Shown: positions 8,342 through 15,868 of the stretch, piece after piece
How positions within the stretch are numbered: the stretch's first letter is position 1
Layout: every line of letters begins with the position of its first letter
From: Corallococcus caeni
Lineage (GTDB): Bacteria > Myxococcota > Myxococcia > Myxococcales > Myxococcaceae
Reading direction: 5' to 3'
Length of the DNA stretch: 64,000 nt
Assembly (NCBI RefSeq): GCF_036245865.1
Contig: NZ_BTTW01000006.1
Coordinates: 372,001 to 436,000 of the forward strand
Notes under the pieces: model-generated
The model's input: the letters and a program-made list of their open reading frames with translations, nothing else
Databases searched by the model: none
What the model was told of the DNA's origin: nothing
Program-made: the position numbers and the translations under genes

Positions 8342-8964
8342 GGACGCTGTCGCTCCGGCAGCCAGAAGTTCTGGGCCTTCACGCCCTCCAGGTCATGCGC
8401 GACGTCGTGGCAGGTCAGGCACGAGCGTGCCCCGCTCCGCAGCTCCGCCTGGAGCTCCCGGTGCGGCCCGCCCTCCAGGTACCCGCGCGCATCGTTGTGG
8501 CAGTGGAGACAGTTGTAATTGGGATACGGCTGATAGAGCCGGGGCTCCGGGGGGACGGTCCCGAAGTAATGGACCCAGACGTGCCGCAGGCCGTTGAGCT
8601 TGGCCTTCGCGTCCCCGAAGAGCGCGTAGTCCGTGTGGCAGGAGAAGCAGGTGGAGTCACGGCTGATGAGGCGCTTCTGGTAGTGGACCGCGGCCAGGGC
8701 GTTGGGGTTGTCCACGAACAGGCTCTGCCCGTAGCGCTCCATCTCGTGACAGCCCATGCAGAACTGCGTCTCGCTCGACTCGTGCACGCCCACCGCGACC
8801 CCGGCCCCGCTGACGGCCAGCGGCAGCAGGGCCAGCCCTCCGAGCAGCACCAGGCGTCCCAGCCCGTGCGCGGTGAGATAGCCCGCGGCGTAGGCAATCA
8901 TCGCCACCATCACCGCCACCGCGCCGAGCAGCACCATCATGAGAGTCGCCAGTGCAGCCTCCAT
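8338..8964 (-). CDS. NapC/NirT/NrfH-like tetraheme membrane cytochrome c
   Basis: 208 residues from the chosen start. Two hydrophobic helices at the N-terminus (ATLMMVLLGAVAVMVAMIAY and LGRLVLLGGLALLPLAVSG) are followed by four heme motifs: CMGCH, CFSCH, CLHCH and CLTCH. The first is CMGCHEM, the CxxCHxM arrangement of NapC/NrfH-family quinol dehydrogenases. NapC and NrfH normally have a single anchor helix, so the second is unusual. The expected role is oxidation of menaquinol and delivery of electrons to periplasmic cytochromes. The start is uncertain: ATG 8964 has no clear Shine-Dalgarno sequence, and Met codons at 8940/8937 would still keep most of helix 1. A longer frame to 9129 has shadow-like composition and was not used. 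Confidence 0.82.
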   Translation of the reverse strand: MEAALATLMMVLLGAVAVMVAMIAYAAGYLTAHGLGRLVLLGGLALLPLAVSGAGVAVGVHESSETQFCMGCHEMERYGQSLFVDNPNALAAVHYQKRLISRDSTCFSCHTDYALFGDAKAKLNGLRHVWVHYFGTVPPEPRLYQPYPNYNCLHCHNDARGYLEGGPHRELQAELRSGARSCLTCHDVAHDLEGVKAQNFWLPERQRP

Positions 8965-9011
8965 TTCATCAAAGGGGTCAGTGAAGACAGGGACGCCGTC
9001 GTCGGCCGGGC

Positions 9012-9368
9012 CTACTCCGCGCGAGCGTGGGGAGGAGGCAGGGGGATGGGCTCCACCGCCGCCGTTTGCCCATCCACGCGCAGGTCCAGCAGGGAGTGGC
9101 CCTCCGGCGACGCGAAGCGCAGCCACCATGAGGCCGCCCCCTGCTTCGCCATCACCAGCTCCAGCGCCGGGCCCTGATTGCGCGCGTACGCGGCCCCCAG
9201 CCTCACGGCCTCCTCGTAGCCCACGGTGAGCGCCACCGAGGTGGACGGAGGCGGCAGGGGCGCGGAGCGCTCCGCTCGGGTCTCGCGCGTGGAGCCCGCG
9301 CAGCCCGCGACGAGGAGCGCGGCGAGCAGGACTCCGCGAAGCGCGGGACGGGAGGACGAGGGCGACAT
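9012..9368 (-). CDS. small lipoprotein, possibly PepSY-like
   Basis: 118 residues. The lipoprotein signal is unmistakable (LRGVLLAALLVAGCAGS). The mature part has a helix with 'YEEAVRLGAAYARNQG' followed by strands ('WWLRFASPEGHSLLDLRVDGQTAAVEPIP'), a helix-strand-strand pattern reminiscent of PepSY domains; this is low-confidence. The start was placed at 9368 because GGAG lies 9 nt upstream and the signal begins there. It lies 47 nt upstream of the tetraheme gene on the same strand, so it may be the first gene of the cytochrome operon. Confidence 0.65.
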   Translation of the reverse strand: MSPSSSRPALRGVLLAALLVAGCAGSTRETRAERSAPLPPPSTSVALTVGYEEAVRLGAAYARNQGPALELVMAKQGAASWWLRFASPEGHSLLDLRVDGQTAAVEPIPLPPPHARAE

Positions 9369-9705
9369 GGGGGATGGCTCCAGCGAGCGGGAGGGGACTG
9401 TCTGACGGACTCCCGACACTTCAAGCTTCATGCCGCCGCCGGGCCCCCTCTGCCTCCCCTCGCTCCCCACGGGCCGGGCAAGGCCGCGTCCGGTGGCGCG
9501 AGCCCGGGCGCAATTGTTGCGCGAGCGCTCCGGGCCCCGCGCATTTCCTGCCGGCCCGGTGGTCGCGAGGCGCCCTCGAGGCCTGCCGGGCCCCGTCCGC
9601 CCCGCGTGCGTGCTCTGTCCGGCCGCGACGGGGGCGGCGGCGCGCGGCTTGAGTCCACCCCGCGCGCGCGGTAGCCACGTCCTGTCTCGTCTCCTCGGAG
9701 CCCTC
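9369..9705. other. GC-extreme divergent intergenic region, no gene seen
   Basis: This 337-nt stretch separates the minus-strand lipoprotein/cytochrome operon from the plus-strand M49 peptidase. It must hold promoters for both directions. Long open frames cross it on both strands, but their Pro/Arg/Gly-rich translations have no recognisable content and arise from the base composition. No convincing -35/-10 pair was identified. Confidence 0.5.
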
Positions 9706-11889
9706 ATGAAGCCCCTGCTGCTGGCCGCCGTCCTCGCCGCCGCGCCCGCCACCCCGCCAAAGTCCCTGGCGCCCGACGCCGGGCCCGCGCAGGCCGCGCA
9801 GCCCACCCTCACCGTGCCCGGGGGGAAGTTCCTCCGCGCCCGCTCCGGCAACACCGCCGTCGCCCAGATGTTCGCGCCAGGCATCGCGGAGCTGTCCCTG
9901 GCGGAGAAGCGCGTGGCGTGGTCCCTCACGCTCGCGGCGCACGCGGGCGAGGACATCGCGTTGGATCAGCTCGGCTGGAAGCTGGTGCCGGCGAAGCAGC
10001 TGCTGGAGGGCGTGTGGCTCTTCGGCCGGGACGCGCAGAGCGCCGCGTCCGGCTTCGACGCGAAGCTGGCGGACTACCTGCTGCGCTTCTACGGGCACGG
10101 CGGCAACCACGACAGCACCACCGGCCAGAAGTTCGTCCCGGGCTTCACCGCGGAGCAGCTGGCCGCGGGCGCCTCGCGCGCCCTCAAGGCCGGCGCGCCC
10201 TGGACGGTGAAGGACGACGCCGCGCTCCAGGCCTGGCTCCAGGACCTGAAGCCCACCCTCTTCGACGCGGCCTTCGAGCCGCAGCTCACCTCCAAGGCCC
10301 CGCCGCCGGGACAGGACCTCCTCACCGCGTCCTCCAACACCGCCTATGGCCCCGGCGTGACGGAGAAGGACCTGGTGGGCTTCAAGGAGAAGTACCCGCT
10401 CAACTCGCGCGTGGTGAAGCAGGACGGCAAGCTCACGGAGCAAGTGTTCCGCGCGGGCACACCGGACGGCAAGGTGAAGCCGGGCCTGTACGCGAAGGAG
10501 CTCTCGCGCGTCATCGCGCACCTCCAGGAGGCGATGAAGTCCGCGGAGCCCGCGCAGAAGGCCGCGCTGGGCAAGCTGGTGCGCTACTTCCAGACGGGCA
10601 GCCCCCAGGACTGGGACGCGTACAACATCGCGTGGCTCAAGGTGGATCCGAAGGTGGACGCCAACCTGGGCTTCATCGAAACGTACGTCGACCCGCGCGG
10701 CCACAAGGGCCAGTGGGAGGCGCTGGTCAACTACCGTGACACGCAGGAGAACCAGATCATGGTGCTCATGGGCCAGAAGGCCCAGTACTTCGAGGACCGG
10801 CTGCCCTGGCCCCAGAAGTACCGCCGCAAGAAGGTCGCGCTGCCCGTCGCCAAGGCCATCAACCTCATCACGTCCAACCCGGAGCCGCCCGCGGGCATCA
10901 ACCTGCCCAACGAGCAGCACATCCGGGAGAAGTACGGCAGCAAGAGCGTGATGATCACCAACGTCATGGACGCGGCCTCCGCGGTGACGCGGCTGCCCCT
11001 GGCGCTGGAGTTCTCCCGCACGGCGGAGGACCGCGAAGAGGCCCGGAAGTACTCCGTCACCGCGCGCAAGTGGCTGGTGGCCTTCCATGAGGTGCTGGGC
11101 CACGCCTCTGGCCAGGTGGACGCGAAGCTGAAGGGCCAGTCCCCGTCCGTCTTCCTCAAGGAGTACGACAACACGCTGGAAGAGGCGCGCGCGGACCTGG
11201 TCGCGCTGTGGCACGCGTTCGACCCGGCGCTCGCGCAGCTGTCGCCGGACCATGACGCCATCGCGCGGCAGATGTACCGCGACTTCCTGGTGGAGGGGCT
11301 CACCAACCTGCGCCGCGTGGAGGAGGGCAACGCCTTCGAGGAGGACCACCAGCGCGGCCACCACATGACGGTGACGCTCCTGGAGGAGAAGGGCGCCGTG
11401 AAGCAGGTGACGCAGGACGGCCGCACGTACCTGGTGATTCCGGACTACGCGAAGATGCGCGAGGCGGTGGGCGAGCTGCTCTCCCAGCTCATGGTCATCA
11501 AGGCCACCGGCGACTACGAGGGCATCCGCGCGCTGGTGCAGGAGAAGGGCATCCACTTCGACCCGAAGCTGCGCGACGAGGTCGCCCGCCGGGTGAAGGC
11601 CGTGGACGTGCCCACGGTGCTGCTGCTCAACTCGCCGCGCGTGGTGCCGGTGCTGGACGCGAAGGGGGAGCTGGTGGACCTGAAGGAGGACACCACCCAG
11701 GCCTTCGTGGACCAGCACCTGGAGCGCAGCCTGCTGGGCCGGCTGTCTCCCTCCGAGGCCCGCCGCGTCGCCGCGAAGGTGGCGGCCTCTCCGGACGCCG
11801 TGCGCGAGGCGTTCCGGGAGCTGGGGCCCGAAACGGCTCCGGCGCCGTCCCCCATGAAGGGAGCGGCGCCGGTGAAGGCCAGGCCCTGA
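9706..11889 (+). CDS. secreted M49-like metallopeptidase (dipeptidyl-peptidase III family)
   Basis: 727 residues from the ATG at 9706, which has GGAG 5 nt upstream and begins a signal peptide (MKPLLLAAVLAAAPATPPKS). The zinc site is H-E-V-L-G-H, starting at about residue 461. A downstream EEARAD begins at about residue 492. Together these match the HELLGH and EEC(R)AD pair of the DPP III (M49) family, which removes dipeptides from oligopeptide N-termini. Length is also typical (700-750). Eukaryotic DPP III is cytosolic; the signal peptide here indicates an exported form, which occurs in other bacteria. It is convergent with the AI-2E transporter, with a 16-nt gap. Confidence 0.85.
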   Translation: MKPLLLAAVLAAAPATPPKSLAPDAGPAQAAQPTLTVPGGKFLRARSGNTAVAQMFAPGIAELSLAEKRVAWSLTLAAHAGEDIALDQLGWKLVPAKQLLEGVWLFGRDAQSAASGFDAKLADYLLRFYGHGGNHDSTTGQKFVPGFTAEQLAAGASRALKAGAPWTVKDDAALQAWLQDLKPTLFDAAFEPQLTSKAPPPGQDLLTASSNTAYGPGVTEKDLVGFKEKYPLNSRVVKQDGKLTEQVFRAGTPDGKVKPGLYAKELSRVIAHLQEAMKSAEPAQKAALGKLVRYFQTGSPQDWDAYNIAWLKVDPKVDANLGFIETYVDPRGHKGQWEALVNYRDTQENQIMVLMGQKAQYFEDRLPWPQKYRRKKVALPVAKAINLITSNPEPPAGINLPNEQHIREKYGSKSVMITNVMDAASAVTRLPLALEFSRTAEDREEARKYSVTARKWLVAFHEVLGHASGQVDAKLKGQSPSVFLKEYDNTLEEARADLVALWHAFDPALAQLSPDHDAIARQMYRDFLVEGLTNLRRVEEGNAFEEDHQRGHHMTVTLLEEKGAVKQVTQDGRTYLVIPDYAKMREAVGELLSQLMVIKATGDYEGIRALVQEKGIHFDPKLRDEVARRVKAVDVPTVLLLNSPRVVPVLDAKGELVDLKEDTTQAFVDQHLERSLLGRLSPSEARRVAAKVAASPDAVREAFRELGPETAPAPSPMKGAAPVKARP

Positions 11890-11905
11890 CGAAGAAGCAG
11901 GGCCG

Positions 11906-13081
11906 TCAGTGGTTGGACGGCGCGTCGTCTTCCGTCAGGGGCGCGCCGGCCTCATTGGTGAGCACGACGCGCGAGTTTCCCGGCTGCACCGGTCCGCCCG
12001 GGGTGGCCGGGTCACCCAGCCGGGAATTGGGGCGGCCGTAGTCGCGCTCGTAGATGCGCACCACGGAGAGGAAGAAGGCGACGATGAGGGGCCCCAGCAG
12101 GAGGCCCACCGTGCCGAACGCCGCGAGGCCGCCGAGCAGCGCGAAGAAGATGATGGCGCCGTGCTGGTTCATGCCCTTCTTGGCGAGCAGCGGCTTGACG
12201 ACGTTGTCCACGAGCCCCACCACGACGACGCCCCAGATGGCCAGGAAGAGCGCGGCCCACGGGTGGCCGCTGAGGAACATCAGGCCCGCGGCGAAGAGCA
12301 CCACCACCGCGGCGCCCACGGCGGGGATGAGGGCGAGGAAGAACGTCAGGCCCGCGAAGAACAGCGGCGCGGGCACCCCCACGATGAGGAAGCCGATGAG
12401 CGCGGCCACGGCCTGGACGCCCGCGGTGGCCACCGTGGAGACGAGCACCGACACGGACGTGTTCTTGAACTCGAGCAGCAGCTCCCGCGTCTGTCCGCGC
12501 CGCAGCGGCGACACGCTTTCGATCCACTGCACCAGCCGCGCGCCGTCGGTGAGGAAGAAGAAGAGCGCGATGAGCATCATCGTCGTCTGGAGGACGAGCG
12601 TACCCGTGGCGGCCACCGCCCCCGTGACGGCCTTGGCGGCCGTGCCGCCCTGGGTCGTCACCTGCTCCTGGAGCTTCTGGTCGATCTGCTCCTGCTCCAG
12701 CGGGAGCCGCTCGATGAGCTTGCTCACCGGCCCCCGGACACCGCCAGGCAGCTTCTCCACCAGGCCGGTCATGCCGTCCTTCTGCACGCTCTGCGTGACG
12801 AAGCGCGCGCCCTCGGACACCTCCGCGACGATGAAGGCCGTCAGTCCGCCCAGCGGCAAGAGCAGCGCCAGCAGGATGCCCGTGACGATGAGGCCCGCGG
12901 ACACGCTGCCGTGGCCGCGCAGCCGCTTCCGCAAGCGCTTGTGCAGGCCGTAGAAGGTGCCCGCCAGCACCGCCGCCAGGAAGAACGCCTCCGCGAAGGG
13001 CCGGATGACCAGGCACAGGAGGACGATGGACAGGAGGATGAGACCCACGAAGACGCGTCGCGCTACCTGATCGGAGGCCAT
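11906..13081 (-). CDS. AI-2E family transporter (PerM/TqsA-like)
   Basis: 391 residues with about eight membrane helices and the family layout: two N-terminal helices, a soluble insert (~residues 85-150) and a C-terminal helix block with 'FLALIPAVGAAVVVLFAAGLMFLSG', 'VVVVGLVDNVVKPLLAKKG' and 'LLGGLAAFGTVGLLLGPLI'. These are hallmark regions of the AI-2 exporter/PerM family; substrates vary and cannot be assigned here. A TAAATT box ends 9 nt before the ATG. Confidence 0.9.
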   Translation of the reverse strand: MASDQVARRVFVGLILLSIVLLCLVIRPFAEAFFLAAVLAGTFYGLHKRLRKRLRGHGSVSAGLIVTGILLALLLPLGGLTAFIVAEVSEGARFVTQSVQKDGMTGLVEKLPGGVRGPVSKLIERLPLEQEQIDQKLQEQVTTQGGTAAKAVTGAVAATGTLVLQTTMMLIALFFFLTDGARLVQWIESVSPLRRGQTRELLLEFKNTSVSVLVSTVATAGVQAVAALIGFLIVGVPAPLFFAGLTFFLALIPAVGAAVVVLFAAGLMFLSGHPWAALFLAIWGVVVVGLVDNVVKPLLAKKGMNQHGAIIFFALLGGLAAFGTVGLLLGPLIVAFFLSVVRIYERDYGRPNSRLGDPATPGGPVQPGNSRVVLTNEAGAPLTEDDAPSNH

Positions 13082-13090
13082 GGCCTTGCG

Positions 13091-13096
13091 AATTTA
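13091..13096 (-). promoter_or_regulatory. candidate -10 box (TAAATT) for the AI-2E gene
   Basis: TAAATT on the minus strand lies 9 nt before the ATG at 13081. The distance would place transcription start at or next to the start codon. AAGG just before the ATG is too close for a normal ribosome-binding site. Confidence 0.4.
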
Positions 13097-13206
13097 GGGA
13101 GCCGGACCTGTCGGCGGGAGCCTGCCCGGCTGTGATGACGCGGGAACATTCCCCCCGGCCCGCCTGGTTGCCTGCTCACCGGACTTGGGAGCGGCGCGGG
13201 GGGCGG

Positions 13207-13212
13207 TAGAGT
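13207..13212 (+). promoter_or_regulatory. candidate -10 box (TAGAGT) for the DoxX-like gene
   Basis: TAGAGT sits 6 nt before the ATG at 13219 and there is no Shine-Dalgarno sequence. The same hexamer at the same spacing precedes the GH128 gene. Confidence 0.45.
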
Positions 13213-13218
13213 GCGCGC

Positions 13219-13635
13219 ATGCCGCCCTTCGACTCCGCCCGCTTCACCCTCTGGGTTCCGCAGCTCCTGTGCGCCGTCTTCCTGGCCATCCTCTTCCTGC
13301 AGTCCGGCCTGGACAAGGTCGTGGACTGGAAGGGGAACCTCGGCTGGCTCACGGGCCACTTCTCCAAGTCGCCCCTGAAGGGCGTGGTGACGCCGATGCT
13401 GGCGGTCATCACGTTGATGGAGCTGGCGTCCGGGGCGCTGAGCGCGGTGGGCGCGGTGATGCTCCTGGTGAACGGCAACCCGTTCATCGCGTACCTGGGC
13501 GCGGTGCTGTCCGCGCTGTCGCTCTTGGCCCTCTTCTTCGGCCAGCGCATGGCGAAGGAGTACGCGGGCGCGGCGGTGCTGGTGCCGTACTTCGTGGTGA
13601 CGCTCGCGGGCGTGTACCTGCTGCGCCTGGCGTGA
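13219..13635 (+). CDS. DoxX-like membrane protein
   Basis: 138 residues with four predicted helices, beginning 'LLCAVFLAILFLQSGLDKVVDW'. The phrase 'FLQSGLDKV-DW' and the four-helix size fit the DoxX superfamily, small inner-membrane proteins linked to redox or sulfur metabolism in some bacteria. No specific substrate can be deduced. It is convergent with the ThrE-like gene, with a 10-nt gap. Confidence 0.8.
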   Translation: MPPFDSARFTLWVPQLLCAVFLAILFLQSGLDKVVDWKGNLGWLTGHFSKSPLKGVVTPMLAVITLMELASGALSAVGAVMLLVNGNPFIAYLGAVLSALSLLALFFGQRMAKEYAGAAVLVPYFVVTLAGVYLLRLA

Positions 13636-13645
13636 GGCCGGCCCG

Positions 13646-14929
13646 CTAGAGCACCTTGCGTGAAGGCATGATGGCGTTGGCGGACAGCAGGCCCGCCGCC
13701 AGCGCCACCGCGACCATCAGCATGGAGAAGGCCGTGTCCACGCCGGCCACCACGTCGCGCTCCAGCAGGGACGCCAGGCTGCGGAAGCCCACGCTGCCCG
13801 GCACGAGCAGCATCAGGCCCGGCACCACGGTGGTGACGGCGGGCCGGTTGCGCAGCCGCGCCAGCGCGTTGCTCCCCACGCCCAGCAGCAGCGCGCCCGC
13901 GAAGGCGCCCAGCTGAGGCCCCAGGAGCAGCGCCCCCACCCGCGCGCCCATGAACGCGGCGGCGCCGGCCAGGGCAATCCACCCCCAGTCGCGCGGCCGG
14001 GCGCGGAAGAGCACCGCGATGGCGAAGCCGGCCACCACGAGCGCGACGACGGCCGTGCCCGGGGGCAGCACGGTGGGCAGGGGCGGCGTGGGCACGGGAG
14101 GCAGCACCGTGGCCACGCGGCTGCCCAGGGCCGCGCCGAAGCCCAGCTGGAGGAACACCAGCGCGGCGTGGGTGAGGCGCGACGTGCCGGAGATGAGGTT
14201 GCGCGTGGCCACCTCGTTGACGGCGATGGTGAGCGTGAGGCCGGGCAGGAGGACGATGAGGCCCGCGAGCGTGGCCACCTCGCCGTGCAGGGGGCCGAAG
14301 AAGTGGGCCGCGATGCCCGCGAACGCGGCGGACAGCACGGCCGCCACGGGCTCCAGCACCCGCGCGTTGGTGGGCTGCTTGCGCGTCACCAGGTCCAGGG
14401 CGCCAATGGCCAGGCTGCTGAAGGCCGCGACGCCCATCTCCTTCCAGCCGCCGCCGAACAGCAGCGCCGCGGAGGCGCCCGCCAGCGTCCAGCAGAGCAG
14501 CTGCAGGACGGGGCCGTAGCGCGGCGGCCGGGCGAGGATGTCCTCCACGCGGGTGGCGCCCTCCGTGGGCGTGAGGCGCCCCTGGATGACGTCGTCCGCG
14601 AGCATGTCCAGGAGGATGAGGCGCTCCAGGTCGAAGTCGCCGGGCTCCACGCGGATGAGGCTGGTGCGCAGATCCTCGGGCGGGCCGAAGGACGCGAAGA
14701 TGGAGGTGGGCGTGGAGAAGAAGCGGGCCTCCAGGCCCAGCCGCTCGCTCACCCGCTGCATCAGCCCCTCCAGGCGGTGGGCGGGCGTGCCGTGGCGGTG
14801 CAGGGCGTGGCCCAGGCGCAGCACGAAGGCCACCGCGGGGCCGGGGGGCGGGGGCGCGAGCGCGGCGGCGAACTCGGGCGGCACATCAGCGGTTTCGGAG
14901 GGGCGCGTGGACACGGCGGGCGCGCACAT
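13646..14929 (-). CDS. threonine/serine exporter ThrE family protein (both halves fused)
   Basis: 427 residues. The N-terminal ~270 residues correspond to the ThrE N-terminal half (DUF1212): 'LRLGHALHRHGTPAHRLEGLMQRVSERLG', then a helix bundle including 'LLCWTLAGASAALLFGGGW' and 'VNEVATRNLISGTSRL'. The C-terminal ~130 residues match the DUF3815 half ('TTVVPGLMLLVPGSVGFRSL'). Fused forms export Thr/Ser in Corynebacterium. About ten helices are visible. The ATG is not preceded by a strong Shine-Dalgarno sequence. Confidence 0.88.
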   Translation of the reverse strand: MCAPAVSTRPSETADVPPEFAAALAPPPPGPAVAFVLRLGHALHRHGTPAHRLEGLMQRVSERLGLEARFFSTPTSIFASFGPPEDLRTSLIRVEPGDFDLERLILLDMLADDVIQGRLTPTEGATRVEDILARPPRYGPVLQLLCWTLAGASAALLFGGGWKEMGVAAFSSLAIGALDLVTRKQPTNARVLEPVAAVLSAAFAGIAAHFFGPLHGEVATLAGLIVLLPGLTLTIAVNEVATRNLISGTSRLTHAALVFLQLGFGAALGSRVATVLPPVPTPPLPTVLPPGTAVVALVVAGFAIAVLFRARPRDWGWIALAGAAAFMGARVGALLLGPQLGAFAGALLLGVGSNALARLRNRPAVTTVVPGLMLLVPGSVGFRSLASLLERDVVAGVDTAFSMLMVAVALAAGLLSANAIMPSRKVL

Positions 14930-15064
14930 GCTCAGAGCCGCACGGGGGAGTCAAACAGCGTGGGGCCGCGCTGGAAGCCCTCCTGCTCGCTCCAATGTGC
15001 GCGGTGCTCGGGGAATCCCCGGGCGTGACACATCTGATACAGCGGGTGGAACACGGGAGGACGC

Positions 15065-15868
15065 ATGGCGCGCAAGCAACGGACGCCGCGGTGGCTGGAG
15101 GCGGCGAGGCGCAGGGGACCGGAGACCCCGGCGGGCCCGGGCGCGGACTGGCTGGCGCGAGCCCTGGGCCGGGCAGGCGTGCTGCCCCGGGCCGAAGCCG
15201 AGCAGGCGATCCGCGACGGCCGCGTGGAGGTGGACGGCCGGGTGGAGCGGGAACCGTTCGCGCCGGTGGGGGAGGGGACGCGGGTGCGCGTGGACGGCGT
15301 GGAGCGCGCGCTGACGCGCCAGGTGCACGTGTTGATGTTCCACAAGCCCGCGGGACCGGTGGTGCACGGCTCGGATCCGGAGGGCGTGGGCACCGTCTTC
15401 GAAAGGCTGCGCGCGGTGCTGCCCCCGGAGCTTCAGGGCTTCGAGTGGTACGCGGTGGGCCGGTTGGACCGGGACACCACGGGGCTGCTGCTCTTCACCA
15501 ACGACGAACGGCTGGTGCGGCACGCGACGGCACCGGAGACGCATCTGCCCAAGCGGTACGTGGCGCGCGTGGAGGGACAGCCCGCGGAGGCGGCGCTCTC
15601 GCGGCTGCGAGAGGGATTGACGCTGGAGGACGGCCCCACGCGTCCGGCGGAGGCGGTGCTCCGCGCGCCTGACGTGGTGGAGCTCACGCTCACGGAAGGA
15701 CGGCACCACCAGGTGAAGCGGATGCTCGCGGCGGTGGGGCACCCGGTGCTCACGCTGCACCGTGAAGCGGTGGGGCGCGTGATGCTGGAGGTGGCGGAGG
15801 GGGCCTTCCGTGCGCTCACGGGCGCGGAGGTGGAGGAGGGGCTGGGATTCCAGCCCGGCGCGGACTAG
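15065..15868 (+). CDS. RsuA/RluB-family pseudouridine synthase
   Basis: 267 residues. An S4 RNA-binding domain (residues ~27-80, 'LARALGRAGVLPRAEAEQAIRDGRVEVDGR') precedes a catalytic domain with 'MFHKPAGPVVH', the catalytic-Asp motif 'VGRLDRDTTGLLLFTND' and 'EGRHHQVKRMLAAVGHPVLTLHR'. These are the family signatures of the RsuA/RluB/E/F group that modifies a single uridine in 16S or 23S rRNA. Which rRNA position cannot be told. GGGAGG lies 4 nt before the ATG. Its TAG shares the palindrome CTAG with the stop of the convergent kinase gene. Confidence 0.92.
   Translation: MARKQRTPRWLEAARRRGPETPAGPGADWLARALGRAGVLPRAEAEQAIRDGRVEVDGRVEREPFAPVGEGTRVRVDGVERALTRQVHVLMFHKPAGPVVHGSDPEGVGTVFERLRAVLPPELQGFEWYAVGRLDRDTTGLLLFTNDERLVRHATAPETHLPKRYVARVEGQPAEAALSRLREGLTLEDGPTRPAEAVLRAPDVVELTLTEGRHHQVKRMLAAVGHPVLTLHREAVGRVMLEVAEGAFRALTGAEVEEGLGFQPGAD

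Noticed and set aside
9421-11718. 765-codon minus-strand frame across the M49 peptidase
   Set aside because: The plus strand has the zinc motif, signal peptide and ribosome site; the minus-strand translation is compositionally biased and featureless.
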